A DNA stretch of 64,000 bases from Streptomyces leeuwenhoekii (GCF_001013905.1 NZ_LN831788.1:1-64000), one strand, 5' to 3'. Counted from the stretch's first letter, positions 32,705 through 41,029 are shown. Notes: generated from the sequence alone by a model not told the origin. Program-made: numbers and translations.

Positions 32705-33424
32705 ATGCCTCGTCCGAGTACCGAGCCCGCCTCGGGAAGCACACGGAAACGGAGCAGCATGCCCTCCTCAGTTCTGGTCATCTCCATCGACCCACAGGGA
32801 TCCACCCTCTGGTGGGCCGACCGCATCGGTGACGACCTCCCCTTCGACTTCGCCACCGCCCACGACGACCCCGACAGCCTCAGCAACCTGATCTCCCTCA
32901 AGGAATCGGGCGCGAAGGTCCACGTCGTCGCCAACCAGAAGGGCGGGGTCGGCAAGACGACGATAGTGATGAACCTCGCCGCTACCGCCCAGGACGTCCT
33001 CAAGGCAGGCAACCAGGTACGGCACGTGTTCATCGACACCCCCGGCTCCATCGAGGACGAACGCCTCCTGACCGCAGCCCTCGAAGTCGCCGACGACGTG
33101 ATCGTGCCCCTCCCCCCGGACCCGCTCGCGTTCGACCCGACCACCCGCACCATCGAGAAGGTCATCAAGCCCCGCGGCCTCCCCTTCAAGGTCATCATCA
33201 ACAACTGGGACGCCCGCGACGGCAAGACCGACATGCTCGACACCCGAGCATTCGTCACAGCGCAGGGCTGGTCCCTCGCAGAGACCGGGATCCGCCGGTA
33301 CCGCATCCACACCCGCGCCCCCGCCGAAGGGAAGCTCGTCACCCACTACCCCGACAGCGGTACCACCCTCAGAGCCCGCCAGGACTTCCTCAAGCTCGCC
33401 CTCGAGCTGGGCTACGGGGGCTGA
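32705..33424 (+). CDS. parA: ParA-family ATPase with swapped P-loop and switch segments
   Basis: A 239-residue partition ATPase. Motifs are present but in unusual order: SIDPQGSTLWWADRIG (switch/Walker A-prime region, residues 27-42) comes before the deviant Walker A KGGVGKTT (79-86); Walker B FIDTPG (109-114) and the later PLAFDPT and FKVIINNWDARDGKTD follow normally. In the ParA branch that this protein resembles, the P-loop is at the N-terminus and the DPQ segment follows it. Both segments end in DNA containing CCTCAAGG, which may have mediated the exchange. Weak GAG AAG ribosome site. Operon with parB, 2 nt apart. Confidence 0.85.
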   Translation: MPRPSTEPASGSTRKRSSMPSSVLVISIDPQGSTLWWADRIGDDLPFDFATAHDDPDSLSNLISLKESGAKVHVVANQKGGVGKTTIVMNLAATAQDVLKAGNQVRHVFIDTPGSIEDERLLTAALEVADDVIVPLPPDPLAFDPTTRTIEKVIKPRGLPFKVIINNWDARDGKTDMLDTRAFVTAQGWSLAETGIRRYRIHTRAPAEGKLVTHYPDSGTTLRARQDFLKLALELGYGG

Positions 33425-33426
33425 CC

Positions 33427-34452
33427 GTGGCAGGAAAGCGCGTATCCCTGGCCTCCCTCGCCGGGGCCCCTGTCGAGACCGTGCCCGGCGCCTCACGCCC
33501 CGACCTGATCCACGTCCCCCCGAGCACCGTCGCCCCTACCCCCCTCAACCCGCGGCGCGCCTTCGACGAGACCGAGCTGGCCGAACTCGGCGAAGACATG
33601 CGAGGAGGACAGCTCCAGCCGTGCGTGGCCGTGAACAAGGCCGCCTACCTGAAGCTGTACCCCGAGCACGCCGACCAGCTGCCCGCTGGTTGCCGGTACG
33701 TCATGGCCGCCGGCGAACGCCGCTGGCGCGCCGCCGTCAAGGTCGGCCTCGAGCACCTCGACCTGCTGCTGCGGCACGACCTCACCGAATCCCGCGTCCG
33801 GTTCCTCGCCGCGGTGTTGTCGGAGAACGTGCAGCGCGCCAACTTCAATCCCATCGAGGAAGCCGACGGCCTGCGTGCCATGCTCGACCTCCACGACGGC
33901 AACCAAGCCGCGGCAGCGCGAGCCATGGGCAAGTCGAAGCAGTGGTTCAACCAGCGCATCGGCCTGCTGCGGCTGACGGATCAGATGGTGCAGCTGGTCC
34001 TCGAAGGGAAACTGACTGCGTTCCGCGAGATGCGCCGGTACGCGGCTATGCCGCCGGAGGAGCAGTATGCAGCGTGGCAGGCGGACCAAGAGCAGCCGCG
34101 TCCGCCCAAGCAGCCATCCGTCGAGTTGAACCCGGGGAAGATTGCTGGCACCGTTCAGCAGCAGCAGGCGTATACCGCGGTATACCCGCCCGCCGACACA
34201 GCCGCCGCAGCCTCACCGGCACCGGTCCCAAGCCAGCCAGAGGCCACAGCAGCAGCGGAACGCATCCCCGAATCACGGACCGCCATTCAGGCGGACACGC
34301 CAGCGGCCCAGCCATCAGCGAGACGATTCCCCTACGACGATGGCCTGTCCGCGGGACAACTCCTGATCCATAAGATGCCGCCGGCGGAGCTGGAGAAGGT
34401 GACCGACATGCTCATTGCTCACCGGGAGAAGCAGACCGCTGGCGTCAGCTGA
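33427..34452 (+). CDS. parB: ParB-family partition protein
   Basis: A 341-residue centromere-binding protein. The N-terminal domain has LNPRRAFDETELAELGEDM (about 38-56) and GERRWRAAVKVG (about 96-107), then NVQRANFNPIEEADGL with the helix-turn-helix AAAARAMGKSKQWFNQRIGL (about 158-177). The linker contains a centromere palindrome (34168-34187) that encodes QAYTAVY. The C-terminus has a helical dimerisation-like segment. It should spread from the palindromes and be moved by ParA. GTG starts 2 nt after parA; a strong terminator follows the stop. Confidence 0.9.
   Translation: MAGKRVSLASLAGAPVETVPGASRPDLIHVPPSTVAPTPLNPRRAFDETELAELGEDMRGGQLQPCVAVNKAAYLKLYPEHADQLPAGCRYVMAAGERRWRAAVKVGLEHLDLLLRHDLTESRVRFLAAVLSENVQRANFNPIEEADGLRAMLDLHDGNQAAAARAMGKSKQWFNQRIGLLRLTDQMVQLVLEGKLTAFREMRRYAAMPPEEQYAAWQADQEQPRPPKQPSVELNPGKIAGTVQQQQAYTAVYPPADTAAAASPAPVPSQPEATAAAERIPESRTAIQADTPAAQPSARRFPYDDGLSAGQLLIHKMPPAELEKVTDMLIAHREKQTAGVS
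34168..34187. promoter_or_regulatory. ParB-site-like palindrome 4 (inside parB)
   Basis: GCGTATACCGCGGTATACCC: 18 of 20 bases fit the full palindrome, with the 16-bp core intact (34170-34185). It lies in the linker region of the parB gene and reads AYTAVY in frame, as copy 1 does in the DciA-like gene. Confidence 0.75.
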
Positions 34453-34465
34453 ACCTGCCGCGTCT

Positions 34466-34499
34466 GGCCCCGCCGTCGTTGTCTGACGATGGCGGGGCC
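34466..34499 (+). terminator. Terminator of par operon
   Basis: GGCCCCGCCGTCGT and ACGATGGCGGGGCC pair over 14 positions with one G-U, loop about 6 nt, followed by CCTTCGT. It is 13 nt after the parB stop. Confidence 0.7.
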
Positions 34500-34943
34500 C
34501 CTTCGTGCGTGAGGCACTGTCGCGGTGCCCAGCAGCGGCCCCCGCGCCTGACCGAACGCAACACGGCTCTACCCCGTGACGAGATCCACGGATAGACTCG
34601 CGTCATCTGACGGGCATGCGCTCGTGAGGTCTCAAGCCCCCACACCAGGGAACCGGGCGTTGTCGGCAACACCGCCCCACTCCTGATGCTGGGGGCGTCC
34701 GCATTTCCAGGGCACACACCACCGCTAGACACCAGTGAGTAACGGATCGCGCCATCTCCGTCACGGAATCAGTCACGGGCTGGTGAAAAGTCGACCCGAC
34801 GTTACCCACCCAAGGAAAACGATGCCACAGTAGGCATCCCCTCAATGTGGACTGGCAGCCACCCAGGGGGCGCAGGCCCGTCACCCGACCACTGGCGGGC
34901 AGGCGGACCTTCCCACATCTGCCGGAGGAGCGGAGACGCCCCC
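34500..34943. other. Non-coding region with leader-like structure
   Basis: No frame shows coding bias until 34944. TGACGA and TAGACT near 34577-34599 resemble the promoter-like boxes at 26.6 kb, followed by GTGAGGTCTCAAGCCCCC and a stem GGGCG...CGCCC (about 34655-34680). The right part (34740-34900) has short inverted repeats but nothing recognisable. Confidence 0.4.
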
Positions 34944-35348
34944 ATGCCCGCAGCGGAGCCGGCCGACCCCACACCGCCCACGAACCCCCTCAACGCGATC
35001 GAGGGCGCGGCCGTGATCCCCATCCATGCGCGCCGCACGGGACGCGGCGCCCCCAATCACAGGGGGTGGAACCCCATGGACACTCCCACCACCCCGGACC
35101 CGTCCGACAGGTCCGGCAGCCGGTACGACGACGCCCTGGCCCTGGTCGCCGACGACATGGAAAAAGCGTTCAACGCCATCGGCCGCAGCCTCACCAACGA
35201 CGAGACCGCGGCCGTGTACGCGCGCACCCTGGCCCTCGTGGCGCACACACTGCGCGGCGCCGCCGCCACCGGCATCGTCACCGAGCAGCAGCGGGAGGCG
35301 CTCGCCGAGCTGATCGACGGCATGGCGCAGGCGCCCCGGTTTGTGTAA
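34944..35348 (+). CDS. Hypothetical helical protein
   Basis: A 134-residue protein, with an unstructured start and a helical C-terminal domain (DALALVADDMEKAFNAIGRS and EQQREALAELIDGMAQ). GCGGAG lies 8 nt before ATG 34944; ATG 35076 is an alternative start covering just the helical domain. No family recognised. Confidence 0.55.
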   Translation: MPAAEPADPTPPTNPLNAIEGAAVIPIHARRTGRGAPNHRGWNPMDTPTTPDPSDRSGSRYDDALALVADDMEKAFNAIGRSLTNDETAAVYARTLALVAHTLRGAAATGIVTEQQREALAELIDGMAQAPRFV

Positions 35349-35599
35349 CCGCCGCGCCCCCAGGGGAGTTTGCGCATATGCCGGGGATTCGTGCCATTCG
35401 CCCGGCAGGGCTTGACACAGGTCCGCAACAGAGCGTTGATCCTTTCTGACGAAGCGTTCACCGATAGGCGCGCACATGCCATCATGAGGCGTCCGGAACA
35501 CCCGGAGTAACAACTTCGGCCTCCGGCGCGCGCCCCTGCACTTTGCTGTACGGACGTCCCGCGCCCCTGGAGGCCGCACAGGGGACGGGGACAATGCCC

Positions 35600-36154
35600 A
35601 TGACAGATGGGGACAACACGAACACCACGCAGGACACCGCAGCCAAGAGGCTGCGCGATCTGCACGACTACTACCTGAAGCACCCCGTCACCGGCCCCAC
35701 GGCAAGACGCGCCCCCACCACCAGCGCCTCCGCGCCGCTCAGTCTCGCCACCCTGGACCACATCCAGTCCTCCGTCCGTGAAGTCGCGGAGCAGACTCTC
35801 GCCGCCAACCCTGACGCCGGCCGCGCTCCGTCCCGCGCGGACGCCGTCTACGACTGGTGCCGCCAGCAGACCGAGCACGCCGACGAGATCGCCCAGCAGC
35901 GACTGGAGAGCATCGAGTACCGGCACTACCTCGAGCACGCCATCCGAGCCGGCGACACGAAAGTTGTCCGCAGGCACCGCTGCCCGAGCTGCGGGACCGC
36001 CGGCTTGCTGTGGCAGCAGGCCATGGGTCGCGCCACCTGCGTCAACCTGCACTGCGCCCGCCGCAACGGCGGACTGTCCAGGTCCTGGACGCTGGCCTAC
36101 CTCGCCTACGAGCACGTCGCAGCGAACGCGTCTTTGAAGGAGTGCGCAACCTGA
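35600..36154 (+). CDS. Hypothetical protein with C-terminal zinc ribbon
   Basis: A 184-residue protein: helical first 130 residues (DAVYDWCRQQTEHADEIAQQ) then a zinc ribbon (CPSCGTAGLLW and CVNLHC, about 131-160). ATG 35600 is chosen over 35594 because GGGGACGGGG is 9 nt upstream. A TTGACA is present at 35411 but without a clear -10. Zinc ribbon suggests nucleic-acid binding. Confidence 0.6.
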   Translation: MTDGDNTNTTQDTAAKRLRDLHDYYLKHPVTGPTARRAPTTSASAPLSLATLDHIQSSVREVAEQTLAANPDAGRAPSRADAVYDWCRQQTEHADEIAQQRLESIEYRHYLEHAIRAGDTKVVRRHRCPSCGTAGLLWQQAMGRATCVNLHCARRNGGLSRSWTLAYLAYEHVAANASLKECAT

Positions 36155-36290
36155 ACCGGGGTACGGGAGTCGTACTCAGCGCCACGGACAACTCAACACC
36201 GTTTCACCACAACCGGATTGGCACAGTCCACCCCCGTTTGTCGACCGCCGGAGCTGCGAACGATGGTCGAGTCGATCAATGGGAGGCCCC

Positions 36291-36554
36291 ATGGCCATCA
36301 CCACCCTCGCCCCAGCCGACTACAGCCCCGCACCCATCGCTGACCCCGTCACGTACAAGGAAGCAGCCTTGCTGTTCATGGAAACCGGATACCCGGAGTT
36401 CCAGAGCAACCTGAAGACGGTGGTGCGCAAGCTGACGCGGTGGGGAACGCAAGACGGGCTGCGTACTGAAAGACGCGGCGGGGTCGATCACGTCTCCTTC
36501 AGTGACCTCCTGGAGGCGCACGCTCGCCGGCACCCTTCACCAGGAAGGCCCTGA
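36291..36554 (+). CDS. Small DNA-binding-like protein
   Basis: An 87-residue protein with a helix-turn-helix-like pattern (VTYKEAALLFMETGYPEFQS, LKTVVRKLTRWG) and wing RRGGVDHVS, similar in plan to excisionase or MerR-like DNA-binding proteins. GGGAGG is 6 nt before the ATG. It stands alone, followed by a terminator. Confidence 0.6.
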   Translation: MAITTLAPADYSPAPIADPVTYKEAALLFMETGYPEFQSNLKTVVRKLTRWGTQDGLRTERRGGVDHVSFSDLLEAHARRHPSPGRP

Positions 36555-36588
36555 CCGGCTCACCGCCCGGTCCCCCGCCTACTCTTCG

Positions 36589-36622
36589 AGGCCCCGCCTC
36601 CCTGCACCGGGACGCGGGGCCT
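36589..36622 (+). terminator. Hairpin terminator
   Basis: AGGCCCCGC and GCGGGGCCT form a 9-bp stem with a 16-nt loop, followed by TCGTGTGT. It separates the small DNA-binding gene from the promoter at 36.65 kb. Confidence 0.6.
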
Positions 36623-36650
36623 TCGTGTGTCCGCTCGAAAACAACCGCGC

Positions 36651-36685
36651 TACGCATTGCGATGCAATGCATAGCGCGGTACGGT
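36651..36685 (+). promoter_or_regulatory. Early promoter with shared palindromic operator (site B)
   Basis: TTGCGA (36657-36662), 17 bp, TACGGT (36680-36685). The 23-bp palindrome at 36651-36673 (halves TACGCATTGC and TGCAATGCATA) covers the -35. It drives the operon starting at 36757. Confidence 0.75.
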
Positions 36686-36756
36686 GAGTGTGTTGATAGG
36701 GAACCGCCCCACACCAGGGCCAATCCACCCCTAGCCTTCCCCTCCCTGGAGCCACC

Positions 36757-37089
36757 GTGGCCGTGATGACGCATGCCCCCGCACGCCCCGAAGCCGACTA
36801 CCGCGCCCTCCCCGGGCCCGTCCAGGACGCCTTCACCGCGCTCATGGAGCAGGCAGACACGGCTGGCACCACCGACCACTTCCTCACCCTCATGGCCCGA
36901 GCCGCCAGCCTCATCGGCATGCCGCTCCCGCCCAGCGGTGACATACGGCGCTGCGCCTGCTCCTGCGTCTGCGGCTGCATCTTCGACGCCGAGGACCCCG
37001 GCGCGCACGTCATCGAGCACGGCGAGGGCTACAACCTCGGCCGCGTCCAGTGCCCCACCTGCGCCGACTGGCACCCCGAAACCGCCTGA
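36757..37089 (+). CDS. Cys-rich hypothetical protein
   Basis: A 110-residue protein. The first half is helical (VQDAFTALMEQADTA); the second has CACSCVCGC and a C-terminal CPTC, a likely zinc site. GTG 36757 has GGAG close upstream. First gene of the operon from promoter B. Confidence 0.6.
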   Translation: MAVMTHAPARPEADYRALPGPVQDAFTALMEQADTAGTTDHFLTLMARAASLIGMPLPPSGDIRRCACSCVCGCIFDAEDPGAHVIEHGEGYNLGRVQCPTCADWHPETA

Positions 37090-37102
37090 AGGGAGTCTCG
37101 AC

Positions 37103-37264
37103 ATGAGCCAGCAGACCGACGCTGACACCACCGACCATCGCTTCGTAGTGCGCGAGCTCGGCCCTCGCTGCTTCGTCGTGGACGACACCATCACCGCGCT
37201 CAGCTACGACATGCGCTTCACCCGTGAGGCCGCGCAGCGAGCAGCCGACCGTCGCAACGCCTGA
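37103..37264 (+). CDS. Small hypothetical protein
   Basis: A 53-residue protein; FVVRELGPRCFVVDDTITAL then a basic helix. GGGAG precedes the ATG at good distance. The type is common in Streptomyces phages; function unknown. Confidence 0.55.
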   Translation: MSQQTDADTTDHRFVVRELGPRCFVVDDTITALSYDMRFTREAAQRAADRRNA

Positions 37265-37336
37265 CCCACCGCAGACCTCCCGGCGGCGCGTGAAGCCCAC
37301 ACCGCGCCGCCGGGCCACCAACCCCAGGAGGACCAC

Positions 37337-37759
37337 ATGGCCACCACCGCCATGAACCTGCACGTGATGGCCGCCTACGTGAACCTCTACGGCGTCCACA
37401 CCGGCGACCAGTTCGCAGCCCCCGACGACCAACTGGACATCTGCGCCATCGCCTACGTCGTCGCCGAAGACCGCCCCGCCCCGCCCGAGTTCTACACCGA
37501 CGAAATCGCCTCGATTCGCCTCATCGAGTCCAGCGCCCGCGCCATGGCCGCCATCCGCGCCATCTCCGACACCCTCGACAGCGACCCCTGCGAAACCGAA
37601 ATCGCCCCCGGCCACACCATCCCCGACTACATCGAGCACGTCTCCAACTGGGCCGCCACCCCGCCCATCGGCGCCACCAAGCCGCCGTCCACCAGCGAAG
37701 TCATCGGCCGCATCCTCCGCGCCGCCCAGGCCCTCGGCACCCAGACCACCGCCGCCTGA
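37337..37759 (+). CDS. Hypothetical protein
   Basis: A 140-residue protein: mixed helical/beta with FYTDEIASIRLIESSARAM and TIPDYIEHVSNWAATPP segments. CAGGAGG is upstream of the ATG. GC third-position bias is very strong, so coding is certain. No family recognised. Confidence 0.6.
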   Translation: MATTAMNLHVMAAYVNLYGVHTGDQFAAPDDQLDICAIAYVVAEDRPAPPEFYTDEIASIRLIESSARAMAAIRAISDTLDSDPCETEIAPGHTIPDYIEHVSNWAATPPIGATKPPSTSEVIGRILRAAQALGTQTTAA

Positions 37760-37770
37760 AAGGCCCCGCC

Positions 37771-37968
37771 ATGACCATGAACTCCTACGAGGACGGCTAC
37801 ACCGACGGCGAACTCGCCGCCATCACCCACCTCCCCTCCCGCCGCGTCCACGCCCGCGCCGCCATGGCCGACCAGTACGACTTCCTGTACGCGCAGGGCC
37901 TCATCGACGGCTACCTCCACGCCATCGCCGTCAACGCCGCCCTCACCGACAAGCAGCGGACCACCTGA
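37771..37968 (+). CDS. Small hypothetical protein
   Basis: A 65-residue acidic helical protein (SYEDGYTDGELAAITHL, YAQGLIDGYLHAIAV). Tightly packed after the previous gene. Unknown function. Confidence 0.55.
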   Translation: MTMNSYEDGYTDGELAAITHLPSRRVHARAAMADQYDFLYAQGLIDGYLHAIAVNAALTDKQRTT

Positions 37969-38043
37969 ATCCATCACCCCCCCCACGCCGAGCACCGGAG
38001 CACCACCCGACCCCAGCACACCCCCGCAGGACGGAGACCCACC

Positions 38044-38499
38044 ATGGCCGCCACCCACCAAACCGCACCCACGCCCACAGCGGCCACCCCCACCCACAAA
38101 CCCCCACTCCCCACCCGACGCCGCAACTTCGTCGGCCCCTACACCCCCGCCGAACAGGCCACCCTCCTCGCTGTCCTCGCCAGCGCCAAAGCAGCCCTCC
38201 CCGTCTCCTTCCGCGCCTGGAACGGCCCCCGAGCCCTCCTCAACGACGGCACCCTCCTCACCCACACCCCCACCGCAGCCATCACCACCCAGAACCCCAC
38301 CTTCATCGCCCACATCCCCTGCTCCCACGGCGCCACCCACGCCTACCTCATCCACACCGCCCACGACCTCGCCGCCGCCCGCGCCACCACCCGCACCTGC
38401 ACCACCCCCCACCGCCCACAGCAGCCCACCGAGCACGCCACCGCCGGCCCCACCACCCACGCCGACACCGACCAGCCGAAGGAGCACCCCCAACCGTGA
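38044..38499 (+). CDS. Thr/Pro/His-rich hypothetical protein
   Basis: A 151-residue protein with an unusual composition: about half of the residues are Thr, Pro, Ala or His, and the codons are nearly all C-ending. The central part (YTPAEQATLLAVLASAKAAL) may fold as a helix; the rest should be extended. It overlaps the exonuclease by 4 nt. Confidence 0.55.
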   Translation: MAATHQTAPTPTAATPTHKPPLPTRRRNFVGPYTPAEQATLLAVLASAKAALPVSFRAWNGPRALLNDGTLLTHTPTAAITTQNPTFIAHIPCSHGATHAYLIHTAHDLAAARATTRTCTTPHRPQQPTEHATAGPTTHADTDQPKEHPQP

Positions 38500-39125
38500 C
38501 CACCATCGCCTTCGTCGACATCGAGACCACCGGCCTCGACCCCATCCGTCACGAACCCTGGGAAATCGCCGTCATCCGCCGGGAACCGGACGGAACCGAA
38601 ACCGAGCACCTGTGGCAACTCCGACCCAGCACCGCCCACCTACAGCACGCTGCCGACCCGGAAGCACTGCGCATCGGCCGCTACCACGAACGCGCCGCCG
38701 TCCCCACCGACGCCACCGCCGCAGACATGCTCGCCCCCAACGGCCCCGCCCCGCTCGCCGTCCTCGACGTGACCCGGCAGATCTTCCAAGCCCTACGCGG
38801 AACGGTCATGGTCGGCTCCAACCCAGCCTTCGACGCTGCCTTCCTGCACCGAATGCTCCAGCTCCCACAGCCGCCGTGGCACTACCGCGTCATCGACACC
38901 GCGACGCTCGCCGCCGGCTTCCGCCTCGGACAGGCCGCCAGCGGCGCCTACGGGGGAGACTTCCTGTTCCCCAGCGACTTCCCCTCCCTGCCGTTCTCCT
39001 CCCGCGCCCTGTCCCGCGCAGTCGGCGTCGAACCGCCCGGCGACGGCGTGGCACACACCGCCCTCGGAGACGCCCGCTGGGCCCGCGACTTCTACGACGC
39101 CATCACCCACTCCAACCCCGCATGA
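38496..39125 (+). CDS. DnaQ-like 3'-5' exonuclease
   Basis: A 209-residue DEDDh-type exonuclease. ExoI is FVDIETTGLDP (D8, E10), ExoII is SNPAFDAAFL (about 107-116), and ExoIII is AHTALGDARWA (about 186-196, with the His five residues before the Asp). It could trim DNA ends, degrade host nucleic acid or proofread. GTG overlaps the previous stop. It is in the same operon as RuvC-like protein and SSB. Confidence 0.88.
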   Translation: MTTIAFVDIETTGLDPIRHEPWEIAVIRREPDGTETEHLWQLRPSTAHLQHAADPEALRIGRYHERAAVPTDATAADMLAPNGPAPLAVLDVTRQIFQALRGTVMVGSNPAFDAAFLHRMLQLPQPPWHYRVIDTATLAAGFRLGQAASGAYGGDFLFPSDFPSLPFSSRALSRAVGVEPPGDGVAHTALGDARWARDFYDAITHSNPA

Positions 39126-39238
39126 ACGCCTACCTCGCCGGCTGCCTCGCCATCCGCCTAGGGCACCAGCCCGGCTACGCCACCCACCTCCGCACCGGCC
39201 GCTACGGCCCCACACCCGTCCAGGAGATCCCAACGTGA
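39122..39238 (+). CDS. Very small protein
   Basis: A 38-residue protein between two overlaps: ATGA with the exonuclease stop and GTGA with the RuvC-like start. It reads MNAYLAGCLAIRLGHQPGYA. The packing in the operon is the main support. Confidence 0.5.
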   Translation: MNAYLAGCLAIRLGHQPGYATHLRTGRYGPTPVQEIPT

Positions 39239-39780
39239 CCCTCACCGCCCCCGACCCTGCACCGCAGGCCCTCACCCCTCCCGTCGTCATCGGCATCGAC
39301 CCCAGCCTCACCGGCACCGGCATCGCCAGCAGCGACGGCTGGGTCAACGTCATCGGCTACAAGCGGCCCCGAGCCAAAGACCCCGGCATCACCCAACTGC
39401 CGCACCCCGAACGCATCCGCGCCATGCGCAAGCTCGTCCTCCAGGTCATCGAGGCATTCCACCTCCCCGACCTTGTCGTGATGGAACTCCCCGCCGTGTC
39501 ACGCAGCGGAGGAGGGGCCCACGAACGCGGCTGGTTCTGGTGGCAGCTCTACAGCGAGCTCACCCGCTACGGAGTCCCCACTGCCCTCATGGCCCCCAAC
39601 GCCCGCGCCCTCTACGCCACCGGAAAAGGCAACGCCGCCAAGGGAGCCGTCATCGACGCCGTCACCCTCATGGCCGCCGGCCGCGACTGGCTCGGACACC
39701 CCATCACCGACCTCCCCAAGACCCACCGGGCCGCCCTCGACAAGGCGACCTGGCCAACCCTTCCCGGAGACCCCCGATGA
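39235..39780 (+). CDS. RuvC-like Holliday junction resolvase, possibly shortened
   Basis: A 181-residue RNase H-fold protein. First acidic residue D22 in IGIDPSLTGTGIA, second E84 in VVMELPAVS. The conserved NARALYATGKGNAAKGAV (122-139) follows. In phage relatives I know, about 20 residues then separate this helix from the last acidic pair (NEADAL); here it goes straight to IDAVTLMAAG, leaving only D141. It may have lost part of the active site or be a compact variant. It would resolve branched phage DNA before packaging. Confidence 0.75.
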   Translation: MTLTAPDPAPQALTPPVVIGIDPSLTGTGIASSDGWVNVIGYKRPRAKDPGITQLPHPERIRAMRKLVLQVIEAFHLPDLVVMELPAVSRSGGGAHERGWFWWQLYSELTRYGVPTALMAPNARALYATGKGNAAKGAVIDAVTLMAAGRDWLGHPITDLPKTHRAALDKATWPTLPGDPR

Positions 39781-40226
39781 GCACCAGCACACGCCGCCCC
39801 ACAACGATCGCCGCGCCCACCACCTGGATGGAATACGGGAGCTGCCGGGAAACCGACCCCAACCTGTTCTTTCCCGAAGGTCGCGGTGCCGCAATCACCA
39901 TCCAGACCGCACAGGCCAAGGCGGTGTGCCGAAACTGCCCCGTCCGCTCCCTGTGCCTGGAGTGGGCGTTGGACACCGGACAGAGCACCGGCGTGTGGGG
40001 TGGCCTGTCCGAGGACGAGCGGCGTGACCTGGCTCGGGTGCCGGAGCCGTCGATGGACCGGTGCCTGAACGCGCAGGCGTGGATCGAGGAGCAGCTGGCC
40101 GTCGGCCGGGGGCAGAGGGAGATCGCGCGGGAGCTGGGGGTGGACCCGGGCGTGCTGGGCCGGGCCATCAAGCGGTTCCGTGACGAGCAGGCCCTGGACA
40201 CGGCCGCGGAGGAGGTGGCGGCATGA
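39777..40226 (+). CDS. WhiB-family regulator
   Basis: A 149-residue protein. Cys in YGSCRET (about 23), then AVCRNCPVRSLCLEW (about 49-63) and the turn GVWGG (about 72-76), all marks of a WhiB 4Fe-4S protein. A C-terminal helix-turn-helix (QREIARELGVDPGVLGRAIK) follows. It is the second WhiB of this element, encoded on a different operator-controlled operon. Overlap of 4 nt on both sides. Confidence 0.88.
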   Translation: MSTSTRRPTTIAAPTTWMEYGSCRETDPNLFFPEGRGAAITIQTAQAKAVCRNCPVRSLCLEWALDTGQSTGVWGGLSEDERRDLARVPEPSMDRCLNAQAWIEEQLAVGRGQREIARELGVDPGVLGRAIKRFRDEQALDTAAEEVAA

Positions 40227-41029
40227 GCACCCTGACCCCGAAGCAGCGCGGTGACCTCGCCGAGCAGATGCTTCCCGTCGCCGCAAACCTGGCCGTCCTC
40301 GTACACGGTGACGGCGGCCCCGATGACATCGCTGATGTCCTGGCCGGGCTGGACGAGACGCAGAAGAACGCGCTGATCGTGGTCCTGGCCGGCCTGGTCG
40401 ACCCGGAGCAGCCGGTCGGGAAGGCGTTGGGCTGGCTGGACTTCAACGAGCACGGCGCGCTCACCGTCCCCTCATGGTCCGAGGATCGTTCGGTCCGTGA
40501 GCTGGCGCCCGAGCCCGCCGAGGGCCTGGCGGACGACTTCGTGGACCAGGTGGCGATGCACCGGTTCGTGCAGGGCATGCCGGTGGAGGTCACAGACGCG
40601 GAGTTCCTGGCCGCGGTCCAGCAGTGCGTGGGGATGGGGATGTCGCTCGCGGACGTCGACCATCTGCGTCGCTGGCCGCGGAGGACGACGGAGAACCGGG
40701 TGAACCGGCTGCGGAAGCAGTACCAGCGCAGCGGCCGCGAGTTCCCGTCACTGGCCCAGCCGGGGACGCGGACGTTCACGGAGGCGGAGGTGGTGGCTAT
40801 CCGGGAGCGTTCAGCGGCCGGCGTGTCTGACCGGGAGATCGCCATGTCGTACGGGACGGCGCGGGAGACGATCCGGTCGATTGTGCGTGGGCATCGGTAC
40901 GCCCAGTACGGCGGCCCGATCCGGGCGCCGCGGGCTGAGAAGCCTGCGAAGGCGTCACGCGAGTACATGTGCGGCCACGCGGACGAGTCGCTGGCTGCTC
41001 GGAGTGTCGAGATGAAGGAGGTTGCTTGA
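40223..41029 (+). CDS. Helix-turn-helix protein
   Basis: A 268-residue protein. The N-terminal third resembles acidic helical adaptor regions; residues about 195-230 form a helix-turn-helix ([20 protein letters not shown] then [16 protein letters not shown]). It ends one base before the ssb start. It may be an early regulator or a small-subunit-terminase-like DNA-binder, but no family is clear. Confidence 0.6.
   Translation: MSTLTPKQRGDLAEQMLPVAANLAVLVHGDGGPDDIADVLAGLDETQKNALIVVLAGLVDPEQPVGKALGWLDFNEHGALTVPSWSEDRSVRELAPEPAEGLADDFVDQVAMHRFVQGMPVEVTDAEFLAAVQQCVGMGMSLADVDHLRRWPRRTTENRVNRLRKQYQRSGREFPSLAQPGTRTFTEAEVVAIRERSAAGVSDREIAMSYGTARETIRSIVRGHRYAQYGGPIRAPRAEKPAKASREYMCGHADESLAARSVEMKEVA

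Noticed and set aside
29842..34187. The 20-bp palindromes as transcription terminators or restriction-site coincidence
   Set aside because: They lack a loop and T tail, two are within genes, and their clustering around parA-parB fits partition sites much better.
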